64,000 nucleotides of DNA from Cyanidiococcus yangmingshanensis (taxonomy: Eukaryota > Rhodophyta > Bangiophyceae > Cyanidiales > Cyanidiaceae): contig VWRR01000007.1 in the NCBI GenBank assembly GCA_013995675.1, forward strand, positions 434,001-498,000, written 5' to 3'. Position numbers and translations under genes: made by a program. A model generated the notes under the pieces. That model saw only the letters and a list, made by a program, of their open reading frames with translations. It had not been told where the DNA came from and did not search any database. The stretch's first letter is position 1. Each line of letters begins with the position of its first letter. This document shows positions 23,801 through 33,996 of this stretch, one piece after another.

Positions 23801-26800
23801 TCTTGCAGATGATGAGCAAACCGAAACTGTCGCTCTTGATAGGATCCTCCGAGCTTTCCAGACCGCTCTTCGGCAACTGGCTGCTGCCTTGGACATTCCA
23901 TGGCAACATCTGCTCTATCAGGTGCTCATCGAGTCCTGGCCAACGAGCGAGACTGGAGCCGAACGCGAGCGTCTAGAGTCGTCGCCTACGCAGGTGGCGC
24001 TCCGAAACGCACTTTTGAACGCGTTTGTTCCCGCTCTAGATGACGACACGAGTCCCATGGATGAGTCGCTTTGGTGTGCTTATTTGCGTTGGCCATGGAC
24101 TCGTTCCTGGGCGATATCGACCTTGGTTTCCTGGTTGCATCGAGCGTCTTGGGCCGCGGACTCGTCAGCGACGTCTACAGCGGCTGGAGTTCTTGTGCAC
24201 TTGCTACAACCAGGTGACGAATATGTTGCATGCCGTGATCAGCTGGTGACCAAACTCGCACAAACACCGGCGACATCCTCTGTTGAACCAGAAGATGACA
24301 AGCCACCATCGCTCAACGAGAAACAAACGAAACGACCGCATTCTTTGTTGACCAGGATCCTCGTCTTGTCACCGATGTTGAGACTGCGTTTCCGGGAACG
24401 TCTTGGTGAGGACTTGGCCGGTTTTGGTCCAAGCGTCACAGCATCGTGGATGGTTCGGAGCTCGTTGGCGGCACTTGAGCTGCCAACCTATCCAGTCTCG
24501 GAGTCTGTAGAGGTGATGCATGTGTTTGCACTGGAACTACTTCGCAGTGCAGCTGGGTCGCTTGCTGCATCTCTACCTCACTGGACGAATGCCATCACTG
24601 TGACTACAACGCGCACTTGTGATCAAGGATTGGGGGATGTTGAAAAGGAGACATCCCCACGAGAACAGTTCACGTCTACTTCCAGGAGTCTTTACGTGGC
24701 CATGGAGATACTCGGTTTTGCAGTGGAGATCCCCGCTTCCTATTCTCGACGAGCGGACCTGCTGACGTACTTGCGATCGGCCTTTGAACTCCTCACCGAG
24801 ATTAGAGATTCAGGATGTGATCGAAGGACTTTCTGCGCTTGAACTGCCGCTGTTTCGGAACACGTTTTCATCATCGTCATCGCCGACTGCAAAAACAACA
24901 ATGGAACGAGATGCAACTTGGGCTCTAGACTCATTGGACGAGGATTTCGTCCAAGTCTCTATAAGTGGGGCCACCGTGAGCAGCGCACATCGAGCGTTGG
25001 ACTCGCAACAAATGGATGCAACGGTCTCGATCGACTCTTCAGGAGGCGAGTACGAGCTACAGATGCTGTGCCGAGGCTGGCCGAGTCGCGTGCTTGCAGC
25101 AATGCTCGAACGAATCCTTCTACCTAGTACAGAGGTGTTCGCCTCTAATCTGAGCGAGGAACAATGGGAATGGATTGCCGAAACAGCGATACATGCACTG
25201 GACTCGGACCTCGGTTGGACAGTTTACGCTGCAGCACTTCGTTGTCTGCGCGTTTGGCATGTACACGCGCTTTCGACAGACTGCTTACCTCGGTTATGGA
25301 AGCGAATTGCTGCAGACCTTGCAGTAGTGCTTTGGCTGACGTGCAGTCGCCTCGCTGACGCTTGCAGACTCGCGCTCGAGCGGGTACCAACGACGCGTAT
25401 GGAAGCACCGCTGGCACTCGATGCTCAGGATGCGCTCGGCTATCTATTAGACGCAGCCTGTTCGGATATGGAACGAGCCTTGTCGACCACAAACGCGCCG
25501 TCTAGGTCGTCCTTGGCGCGTTCATGGTCACGAATGACCCGAAACCTCTGGACTGCCTCGAACACGACGACACTGAACGCGTCGATACGAGAAGCGGTCG
25601 CTCCATTCTGGTGCTTGCGCTGGCTGCCTTTTCTCCTCGCGGTGGGCTCTGACGAACTCAGATCAGCGGTGATGCAGTTGCTCGCTGCGCGTTGGGATGC
25701 TCTAGAGGCATGGATTGCAGAGACTGCATTATTCTCGAGCCAACTGGTACACGAACAGGAGTTGGTGCCTCGTCAAGCGACTCGCGACGACAGACATCTC
25801 GATCCGAACCTGGGGCTCACGCGGACACCGCTGGAGGTGCAAGCCCTGGGTTCAACCACCAGCAGTAGCGTACGTCCAGAGTCGGAGCCCCAAAGTATAT
25901 GCCAGGAATCTGTCGCTGAACCAGATTCTGTCGCTGAATCTGAGGCGTTCGCGGACCCGCAACCCACAAGCGGTGGACCCGTTCCGGCAGCAGCACCCAA
26001 CGACGAAAATGTGGACGGCTGCTCGACCAAGAACGAGTCTGAAGACTTTAACGAGACAGTCGAGGATATTTCGAAGGATCAGTTGAGCTCGCTCATTGCA
26101 GTATCATGCCAACATGACGAGCTCATCCGACAATGCTGTGAAACGTTGCTGGCTTTAACGGCCTCGTTTCCTTCGAATCCGCCAGCGAAGGAGGAAACGC
26201 TCCAGCCGACCATGGTCTACTTTGGCAGTTGGCTCATCCTTATGCGCCTCCATGTCTCCGGTCGCCACTTGACACCCTCCCTGACACCGTTAGCAACCCG
26301 TTTGCCGGCCGAATTATTGAAAGAGGCACTCCAGAAACTGCTCGATGGGCTCGCCACACGCTGGATACGCTACGTACCTATTCAACCAACGCTGTCGCTC
26401 GAACGGGTATCGGTCGACGCTGCGGAGAGCGCAGGGTTTCGGGAACAACTGGAGACGCTCCTAGCAGGGCTTTCAGAGCGTCTTGTTGCTTCGGATGCCG
26501 AACCAGAGTGGCTCGACAGTGCTCTGTTCTGGGAACCGACCGACTGGCGGCCTGCGGCACTCGGCGCTCGCCTCCTGCTCCTGGTCCTACTCATTCAGCC
26601 GCTGCAAGCACAACGCTGGTTCACAGACCACGTTGCGGATCGCTCTATCACGCAACCCGTGGAGACATTGACACGAAATCTCGTCACACCGTACTTGATT
26701 GCTCGCGAACTGGAGGCGATACGGCGTTATGCTGCGAAACAGAACTCACTGGTAGCTGGTCGGGAAGCCGAGTCCACTCGTGGCCTCCTATCGGTCCAGG

Positions 26801-27336
26801 GCAGTGTCGCAGCTCGTGAGATTCTCGCTCTCTACCATTTCGAGGATGTTCAGTTGCCGGTCTGTCTGCGACTCGCCGATGCCTATCCCTGGCGTCCAAC
26901 TGAGTTAACGACTGCAGATGAGCGCCCCGGGACCAAAGCAACGAACGCTGATCGTGATTCACGCAACTTGACTAGTTTCCAAGCCCGATATCGTCGACTC
27001 TTCATCCACATGACGAGAATTTTACAACAAGGCATCGATGAGCGCGTGCTGGATACCGATACACCCTCCGAGGCACCGCCATTCGGGCCCAGCTGCTACT
27101 TTGGACGCAGTGCACTCGTTGCCTGTATGATGTATTGGCATCGGCGCCTGGTCGCGCTGCTCAGCGAAGCGCCCGAATGTCCTATATGCTATCACGTATT
27201 GCATATGCGGACTGGTCAAGTATCGCGGGTACGTTGTCCGACGTGTCGACACCGCTTCCATGCTGCATGCCTGTATCGGTGGTTCAGCAGTGCAACGCAT
27301 GGTGCAACCTGCCCCATGTGTCGATCGCCGTTCTGA
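20852..27336 (+). CDS. LTN1: E3 ubiquitin ligase Listerin, read in three successive frames
   Basis: Ribosome quality-control ligase that binds the 60S subunit and ubiquitinates stalled nascent chains. The start (SSKQAAQLLPEHLAAGKF, then a KVRALQDLSAQFDDL helix) and the HEAT-like segments VRMESVALIGHLVRLFG and LPTLLPAWLGLFGD match the Listerin N-terminal domain. The far C-terminus is the variant RING: CPICYHVLHM, VRCPTCRHRFHAACLYRWF and CPMCRSPF. Between them lie long HEAT-type helices. The frame changes twice, between 22800 and 22936 and between about 24795 and 24842; each net change equals one extra base, though the first could be two missing bases. About 2,160 codons, longer than human LTN1 (about 1,770). 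ATG 20852 is the first in frame. Confidence 0.88.
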
Positions 27337-27576
27337 ATCGTTCTCATGATCGCGGGCCGGATCGAGTTTTGGAGTTGTAGCGTCTCGCGGTATCAGGAAG
27401 GGCTGCTAAAGATGACCTGTTCAAGGGCGCAGCGTTGATGAGGTCAGCAGCCCGTGAGTGGGTCGTCGTTGACTGCACGCTCATCGCTGCTCTCCTGATC
27501 GAACGTTTGGTGGCTCGGGTCCAGCATTCCCTGACTGCTGGCATTTGGCGAGCGCAAAGAACGATGGTTGGTCGCC

Positions 27577-29406
27577 TCATGGAGATATGGCGAGGCTCTG
27601 GTGGTCGTCATGCCAGGCGGCCGCTGGAAGCGTTGTGGCCGCCACAGCGCTAGAGGACGTCTCTGGAGTCGTTTCAAAGGGCAACGGCACACTTCCAGTC
27701 TCGGAGGAATGGCTCAGATCGAGCTGTTTTCGTCGCTTGCGCGTGCAGAGACGGCAGGCGTCACCCCAATCACAAACACCTTGTCGTTGCATCATGCGGC
27801 TATGGCGTTTGCGACAGTTGCCGCACACTTGTGTGGGACAGCAGGCCTGGCAGTTTTGGTGCAGAAGTAAAGCGTCCAACGTCGAGCGACTTTGGAAGCT
27901 ACTGCCCGGTGCGTTTTTGTCCGCGGCGCCCGATGGTGTTGTGCCGTCTTGACCGGGACCGCGTCCAGCACCTCCTGCTCGGCGACTCAGACCGACGTGA
28001 TTGCGGCGCACTCGCTTGGCTGTGGTCAAGAGCAGTCCGTGGTCGCCGAGCGTGCCTTCAGAGAGCAACGACGCCGAAGCGTCCAGGTGAGCGTTGGTGC
28101 CTTCATCGTCGACGTCGTTGTCGCCGCCACCGCGGACACCCGCACGACCGCTGGAAGTCGCATCTAGATCAAGCGCGTCCCAAACAGGCAAGACAGATTT
28201 GCGACGTGCACGCTGACGCTGCCTGCGACTGCAGAGGCGGCAGACCTCACCCCATTGACATCGACCGTCCGGGGCGTGTTTCAGCATTCGGTGGTGTCTT
28301 TGTCGACAAGCTGGACAAACTGGTTTGTTCAGCTCTGGATCGCTGCATTTCGGGCAGTGTAGGTGCCTCTCCAGCGGGGAGGCACCGGCACTTCGACCCA
28401 GTTGCTCGGTGCCATCATGGGCCATATACTGCGGGATCTCGTCATCCCAGTTGAGCGCCTGGTTCGGCATCGCCAGGGAAGCGCTCCCAGATCCGCGAAG
28501 TGTTGCTGACTCTCGAACCGAGGTGCCAGCGACGCCAGCCTGATCCCGATCAGCCAGCATCAGCGCACCACGATCTGAGTCTGGATCTCGGAGCGAGTCG
28601 AAGATCTTGGCTCGCGCCAGCTCATCATCGGTGCGAAGGTGAACTCCTCCTGGCATGTCATCGGCACCAGAATCGATAGCATTTTGAAGGCGCTCATGCG
28701 ATAGCAAGGATGCTTTTGTACCGCTCAGATGATGACGCTTTGTTGTAGACGATTTCCTCGACATATTCTGGGCGAACGGACGCGCCGTTAAGGACGGCAT
28801 CGATGCCGGTTGTGCCGAGCACGTCGATGTCGTTACAACACCGGTATCTGGTCCTGTCGCTGCATCGAGCCAGGTCGAAAAACTGGGACGTTCCGGGCTC
28901 TGTTGTGTCGGCGAGTCGAACAGCATTGGGCCCGATGACGCTGCATTTGTATCTGCACGACTAGACAGCGCTTGACCGAAAGGCCGACCTGCATCACGAC
29001 GGATGCCTAGTGAGACTCCAAGCGCAGCAGCATCGGTCTCGAATCGTGCCAAGTCTACAACAGCCGAAAGATAATGACCAGAGTCGGCTCCACGACTTGA
29101 AGGACTCGCTGTAGAGTGCGCAAAGTCCTCTCCATGTCGCCGACTCGAGCCGCGTCCAACACCCTGTCCTGACTCGTCCGACGACGCAGCGTGTTCACCA
29201 AACGCTCCTGGAACTTGATCAGAAAAGTCGTCACCCTCAACAGCAGACTCGCCGCCACCGAGACTCCAGAACGCATCCGTGTCGGGCAGGTTACTCGTTT
29301 CGACCAAGTCGCTCCGCTTGCGACGGAAGCAAGGTCGCAGTAGCTCTTTTCCCAGAGCGCTCTCCTCGACGTGGCGCCATTTCGCGCAAACCCGCAAGCT
29401 CGTCAA
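27577..29406 (-). CDS. Uncharacterised protein with a duplicated Cys-rich (zinc-binding?) motif
   Basis: I do not recognise the family. About 610 residues, mostly low-complexity Ser/Asp/Gly, contain two copies of one motif. Copy 1 has HCPKCSDPELNKPVCPACRQ, then RHHRM, CQWGEVCRLCSRRQ; copy 2 has NCQACCPTQVCGNCRKRHSR, then CDWGDACRLCTRKRRK. The shared pattern is two CxxC pairs, RHxRM, then C-x-WG-x2-CRLC followed by a basic cluster. That suggests a zinc-binding, perhaps nucleic-acid-binding module (inference). The open frame begins after a TAA at 29473-29475 and has no ATG before residue 160 (28929), though the upstream part looks coding; an upstream exon ending in a splice site near 29530 or a frame change would explain this. 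Confidence 0.65.
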   Translation of the reverse strand: MTSLRVCAKWRHVEESALGKELLRPCFRRKRSDLVETSNLPDTDAFWSLGGGESAVEGDDFSDQVPGAFGEHAASSDESGQGVGRGSSRRHGEDFAHSTASPSSRGADSGHYLSAVVDLARFETDAAALGVSLGIRRDAGRPFGQALSSRADTNAASSGPMLFDSPTQQSPERPSFSTWLDAATGPDTGVVTTSTCSAQPASMPSLTARPFAQNMSRKSSTTKRHHLSGTKASLLSHERLQNAIDSGADDMPGGVHLRTDDELARAKIFDSLRDPDSDRGALMLADRDQAGVAGTSVRESATLRGSGSASLAMPNQALNWDDEIPQYMAHDGTEQLGRSAGASPLERHLHCPKCSDPELNKPVCPACRQRHHRMLKHAPDGRCQWGEVCRLCSRRQRQRARRKSVLPVWDALDLDATSSGRAGVRGGGDNDVDDEGTNAHLDASASLLSEGTLGDHGLLLTTAKRVRRNHVGLSRRAGGAGRGPGQDGTTPSGAADKNAPGSSFQSRSTLDALLLHQNCQACCPTQVCGNCRKRHSRMMQRQGVCDWGDACRLCTRKRRKQLDLSHSSETGSVPLPFETTPETSSSAVAATTLPAAAWHDDHQSLAISP

Positions 29407-30674
29407 GTCTCTCTCTTCACCTGAAGAGCACGCACTTGGTTGCGTGTCGCCCTGGACACGTCGCGAGCGCAGTTACGCCACGCACGCGGCGTGCGATCAG
29501 TCCACGCAGGCGCAAGCACCCCGAGTGTCCCTAGAAACAACCAGACAGAGAATAACTAGGTCCCAATCAGTCTCTGGAGGTCTCTAATCACACCAGCTGA
29601 ACCAGAACGTCTGCGAGCAGGGAAGACAGTGCCGGGAGCTGGCCCCTTGCGGCAGCACAGACTTGACGACTGCGTAGCCAGCGGTCCCGGCCTCCCTGGC
29701 GGGCAGCGGTCTCGGGGGGTGGCGCGCGCGCGCCCCCAGCGGAGGCGTTCCCTTCCGCTGCGGGCGCGCTCCTGGCACGACGGCACGCTTGACGCCAGGC
29801 GTGGACCGGCCGTCGCGAAGGGAATCCGTGTTGGATTCCGCGCTTCGGAGCCGTGTCTTTTCCCAACGACGGACACGTGTGCGAGACACGTATCGTCCTA
29901 TTCATTGGGTCTGTTGCGTGGATGCAGTCGATGTTCTCAATCTACAGAATGCGACACTGAATGTGGGAGATGCACGGATGTCGGTATGGTACATGTTCCC
30001 GGCTATCCATGTATAGGGAGCAGCACGCATCTGTGGATTGTCGTTAAGGAGCTGGTTCTCATCCACAGGAATGCGATACAGTAACGATCTGGACAGGGGG
30101 ACCCTCTGGGCATCGGCACACTGAGAAAGGCAAGGTGCGTTGGAAGGGGTCTTTTGTGGGCGACGACTGCATGATGAGTCGGATTGCAGCGGATGGATTC
30201 CGCGCACGCACCAGAGCGCAGTCATACTTGGCTCTATTTGGAATGCACGGCTGCACAAAAGCGATGTTCTTGGCTGAAGAATGCTTTTCAAAAGTTTGGT
30301 GCTGGCTGTTTGGAGGTATTGGGCTCTAAATCGCAATGTTTGCATACACCTGCCGAAGACTGGAACCCTCACCGATGCGTGAATGATTCATGGATGCGTA
30401 TTCATCTCTTCTGTCCAGTTTTGCCCAGCACTGTATGTACAAGTTGCAACGCCTTTTTCTGGAACCAGCTCCTTGCCCGCGACCAATTCCAGATGGTTCG
30501 CAACCCAATCAGTCCATCGAGCACATCCGCCTGTCACTCGTACATCCAGCTGCCTGGAGAACAACACAGGTGCCAGGCCTGGCGTCGGAGAGAAACGACC
30601 GCAGCGAACACGCTACCTGATGGCCCGGCGCTCGACGCGCGTGCCCAGACGCTATACAAAGTGTTTCTGGTCTC
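29407..30674. other. Intergenic, divergent, including a GC-rich structured stretch
   Basis: About 1.27 kb. The first 500 bases are strongly GC-rich and contain several hairpins, listed separately. The remainder (29900-30670) holds overlapping short frames without recognisable content. Confidence 0.4.
29595..29860. ncRNA. Candidate structured RNA, unassigned
   Basis: A very GC-rich block with self-complementary parts: a 14-base palindrome of alternating GC at 29721-29734, a 7-bp stem CAGCGGA/TCCGCTG around 29738-29761, and a two-part hairpin at about 29816-29849 (CGAAG/CTTCG enclosing GGAATCC/GGATTCC). I could not fit it to SRP RNA, RNase P, U3 or a spliceosomal RNA. It could instead be the 5' exon or leader of the Cys-rich gene. 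Strand unknown. Confidence 0.25.
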
Positions 30675-31484
30675 ATGGCGGTTCACTGGAGACGGGTGCG
30701 TTCGCGACTTGGTTTCCTCTTGATCAGCATTCGTATGCAACAGATGGGGCCGAGAGTTGCAAACTGCGGTGAGCAGCAGCCGTCTATCGCAACGCGTTTG
30801 TATAATGTTCGGGAACGGATTCATAAAGCGGCCCTGGCCGCGAAACGGGACCCTGCTCAGGTTCGACTCGTTGCAGTGAGCAAAACACATCCTGTTTCAT
30901 CCATTCAGGAGGCATTCGAATCCGGGCAACGGCACTTTGGGGAAAACTATGTGCAAGAACTGATAGAAAAGGCGCAACAGCTGCCGCAGGCGATCCAGTG
31001 GCACTTTGTGGGACACCTGCAGACCAACAAGGCGCGGTCGTTGTTATCAGTCCGTAACCTTTGGTGCGTGGAGACTGTGGACCGCCCGAAACTAGCCGAT
31101 ACGCTCAACCGCTTGGCAGGCGAGCTGCGACCACCGGAAGACCCGCTGCGTGTGATGGTACAAGTGAACGTGAGTGGCGAAGAGAGCAAAGCTGGTGTGG
31201 CGCCTGCAGCGGCACCCGAACTCGTAGACTACGTTCTGAAAGCTTGTCCTCAGCTGCAACTCCTCGGACTGATGACGATTGGTGCGCCGGACCCTAGTCC
31301 AGAACCGGTTGCATTCCGACGACTGGTGGAGTTGCGTGACCAAGTTCAGCGCACGCTAGCGCTATCTGAACCACTTGAGCTCAGCATGGGCATGAGTGAT
31401 GATTTTGAAGCAGCCGTGCGTATGGGCAGTACCAATGTGCGGATCGGCACAACGATATTCGGACCGCGCTCTTATGCGGATTAG
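30675..31484 (+). CDS. PLPBP: Pyridoxal phosphate homeostasis protein (YggS/PROSC)
   Basis: PLP-binding protein of the YggS/PLPBP family, which keeps free PLP levels in balance and has no known catalytic reaction. The PLP Lys sits in RLVAVSKTHPVSSIQEA; then HFGENYVQELIEKAQ, IQWHFVGHLQTNKAR, MVQVNVSGEESKAGV, LLGLMTIGA, and the phosphate-binding end ELSMGMSDDFEAAVRMG followed by VRIGTTIFGPR. The family fold starts near residue 35, so ATG 30675 adds a short Arg-containing N-terminus; ATGs at 30735 and 30744 are alternatives. 269 residues from 30675. High confidence in identity. Confidence 0.95.
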   Translation: MAVHWRRVRSRLGFLLISIRMQQMGPRVANCGEQQPSIATRLYNVRERIHKAALAAKRDPAQVRLVAVSKTHPVSSIQEAFESGQRHFGENYVQELIEKAQQLPQAIQWHFVGHLQTNKARSLLSVRNLWCVETVDRPKLADTLNRLAGELRPPEDPLRVMVQVNVSGEESKAGVAPAAAPELVDYVLKACPQLQLLGLMTIGAPDPSPEPVAFRRLVELRDQVQRTLALSEPLELSMGMSDDFEAAVRMGSTNVRIGTTIFGPRSYAD

Positions 31485-32111
31485 GAGTCTGAGCGAGTAT
31501 CTTCGATGATCTCGTTGCCAGTGCCCCGTTTGTGATGTGTAAGAGCCTGGTCGCCTCAAGGGCGTCGCCTCGAGATAGGGCTGCAACCCCAGAGCCGACG
31601 AATGCGGGTACGTTGTCTAAACAGGCTTTGTGGTCCATAGGTGCCCAATGACGCATTCGACTCGCTGACGACCATTCATATCGAAATGTTACTCATTGCT
31701 GCGGAATGAAAAACATAACGGCCGCATTACAAAGCCAAACAAGGACGACTGTAAATACGGTTCTAGGAAGCGTTTAGGACGCATGTTACGGTCTTGGAAA
31801 GCCTCGTATATAACGCTTTTGTCGCATTCGCATCGATTTTCCAATTGGAAGTGGTGCCAAGCCACGCGATCCTGGTCGTCCACGGCGCGGTTGCGCCTCC
31901 AGAGTACCATATGGTCCCGATCAACGAAATAGGAACTTGTTTCCGTGCAGCAACTCCGGTGCTGCTGCAATCAGCGCCGACCCGAGCGAGTTCTGCTGTC
32001 GTGAACCATCTCGGATATCGTCCAATGCAGTAGCCTCGTAAAGTCGTGTCTGTTGGCGTCCTCCGCTAGACATTGATTTCTAAACGCCTCAACTGATCAA
32101 CCCAAACGCCA
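31485..32111. other. Intergenic, convergent
   Basis: About 630 bases between the PLPBP and TMEM256 stops. More AT-rich than its surroundings. No supported gene. Confidence 0.4.
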
Positions 32112-32495
32112 CTATCGTCGCAAGGCTAACGCTATCCAACCCAGCATAAACGCCGTGCCACCGAGCGGCGCTACCGCGCCCAGCCTACGGTTCCCAGTCA
32201 ACGTCAACGCGTAGAGTGAACCTGAGAAGAGGCAGATTCCGGTCGCGAAACACGCACTCGCCAGCTTGGCAGGATGACTTTCCAGAGCTCCCGCTCGTGA
32301 AGCCAGCCCCAGCGCCAACGAATGGACAAGGTGATAGGTGGCTCCAGTCTCCCAGACCCGCAACAGTTTGGGATCGCTGACTCGACGAGGCAGTGCGTGT
32401 GATCCAAACGCCCCCAAGGCGACGGCAGCTGCACCCGAAAACCCAGCAATCAGCTGGACATTCTTCTGATTATCAAAAAAATTCGCAAGTTTCAT
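32112..32495 (-). CDS. TMEM256/DUF423 small membrane protein
   Basis: 127-residue DUF423 protein, family of bacterial YgdD and eukaryotic TMEM256. Four hydrophobic segments are visible: LIAGFSGAAAVALGAFGSHA, a second around TGATYHLVHSLALGLASRAG, LASACFATGICLFSGSLYAL and GAVAPLGGTAFMLGWIALAL. The GAFGSHAL and GxxLFSGSLY motifs are diagnostic. ATG 32495 gives the normal family length with a short Lys/Asn/Gln N-terminus. Function of the family is not established. Good confidence. Confidence 0.9.
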   Translation of the reverse strand: MKLANFFDNQKNVQLIAGFSGAAAVALGAFGSHALPRRVSDPKLLRVWETGATYHLVHSLALGLASRAGALESHPAKLASACFATGICLFSGSLYALTLTGNRRLGAVAPLGGTAFMLGWIALALRR

Positions 32496-32886
32496 CTGTA
32501 AAAGTTTGGTCCTAACGCGTCCGAGAAAGAGTTTAGAACGGAACAGCGGTCTCGAGTCTCGATTCTTCGTTCGACAACGTCTGGCGAGACGGCGCGCAAT
32601 CGGGTATGGCGCCAGATGTCATGGCGCTCATGACTCGGTACTGGCCAAGTCAGCACGCAGTGATCATTTCGCATTCTTCATAGAGGGCGCGGAAGGGTTT
32701 CTCAAGATTCTTAAAAGCTGAAAATACTCCGGCTTGTGAAACCGGTCCAGTTGGACAGCAATCCTGAGTTTTGATTGAGCCTTGGGTGACGAGTTCTGTG
32801 GTTCCGGCGTTCCTGACACCCTCACCCTCTGTGTTCTCTATGAACGGGGTCGCCACCGCCGTTCCAGCACTCACGAACATCAAGTC
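32496..32886. other. Intergenic, divergent
   Basis: 391 bases between TMEM256 and the orphan gene. The orphan frame is open from 32782 but has only a non-ATG codon before 32887. No other feature. Confidence 0.4.
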
Positions 32887-33996
32887 ATGTTGACAACCGA
32901 CGCTGTATCACCTCGCGGAAAGAAGAACCTGTATGGCACTGGTCTGCGCGCTATTGCTCGGGACTACTATGTTGTGAAGACGCTCTGTAAGAGACTTGCC
33001 GCTGTAGAGCTAGAGCTGTACCGGGCGAGACGGTTGTGTCGTAGCTGGGCGCAGGCACTCGCCAGCGACAGCGAGCACACGACACGTTGTTCTCATCGAA
33101 ACAGAGGGGCGGGTACGTCCCATGGGATGAAAGAGGCGACGCCGTGTCCATATCGAGAGGCGTTACAGGTTCTCTTTCGCGAGGTAGTCGATCGCGCGAC
33201 TGCATTCGAGTCTTTAGACGAGATTGAACGTGTTGGAGCCAACGCGACCTGTCTTGGCATTTTACAAGGAGCAGAGCCTAACTGGAAAGCGTCGAAAGGA
33301 TATGGACGTGAGTCGTCCGCTCCACGACGAGCCTTCAAGCCGTATGGTGTGCGTCAGGCGCCACCTATGAAGGATGAGAAACGAACAACAACCAGCGCCG
33401 GCGATTCAAAGCCGGTAGGAGCACCCATGACGCAAGCGGCACCGCAGTCGACTTCAGGGAGCGTTTGGAACATAGAACCGGTGGCATTGGCTTTGTCTTC
33501 GACCAGGAACGAGAATGCTGCAACGCAATGCCCCTCGAGTCGGCTATGCGTCGCTGAGAACCAAGGCTCACGGAATACCGTTTTGACTTTGGATGCCCAC
33601 CCCGACAAGGACGCAATACAGCCAGTTACATCATCCGAGTCCGAGACAAGAACGCGGAATCAGCATTTGGTGGATGCTCTGCTAGAGACCCAGGAAGACG
33701 CACTTGTAGGATTCGTCGAGCAGGAACGTCTGCAGACGCAGCTCAGCCTTTTGCGAGGCGTGATGGCGGAGCTTCAGCTACTCCTCGAGGAATGCCCCTG
33801 TGAGGCGTTCAATGGAGACGTCGCTCCTGTTCAACTCGATGATGCGCTCGAGGCGGCATTGCGCTCATCATGGGACAGCTCGGAGGCGCACAAGCTTTCG
33901 TATGACGATGGCAACGAGACTGACGATGATCTGCATGCGCTTGTTGAAAGCGATACGGGTCACTGTTTGCATCGTGGCCAATATGGATGTCCATGA
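32887..33996 (+). CDS. Uncharacterised protein with helical N- and C-terminal parts
   Basis: I do not recognise this 369-residue protein. A predicted helix near the start (AVELELYRARRLCRSWAQAL) is followed by a long low-complexity middle rich in Ser, Thr and Ala, and by an acidic helical region (DALLETQEDALVGFVEQERL, then LRGVMAELQLLLEEC). The end is acidic and Asp-rich. No signal peptide or membrane helix. The layout resembles a structural or adaptor protein of a larger complex, but that is inference. ATG 32887 is the first in frame. Length and lack of stops make it a likely real gene. Confidence 0.6.
   Translation: MLTTDAVSPRGKKNLYGTGLRAIARDYYVVKTLCKRLAAVELELYRARRLCRSWAQALASDSEHTTRCSHRNRGAGTSHGMKEATPCPYREALQVLFREVVDRATAFESLDEIERVGANATCLGILQGAEPNWKASKGYGRESSAPRRAFKPYGVRQAPPMKDEKRTTTSAGDSKPVGAPMTQAAPQSTSGSVWNIEPVALALSSTRNENAATQCPSSRLCVAENQGSRNTVLTLDAHPDKDAIQPVTSSESETRTRNQHLVDALLETQEDALVGFVEQERLQTQLSLLRGVMAELQLLLEECPCEAFNGDVAPVQLDDALEAALRSSWDSSEAHKLSYDDGNETDDDLHALVESDTGHCLHRGQYGCP

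Noticed and set aside
26229-26819. 196-codon open frame within LTN1 in another plus frame
   Set aside because: The LTN1 frame is continuous through this interval up to the RING domain, so this is a shadow.
29595-29700. Possible RNase P RNA (GGGAAGACAG and ACAGACTTGACG resemble conserved regions)
   Set aside because: The two elements are only about 40 bases apart, far too close for conserved regions I and V.
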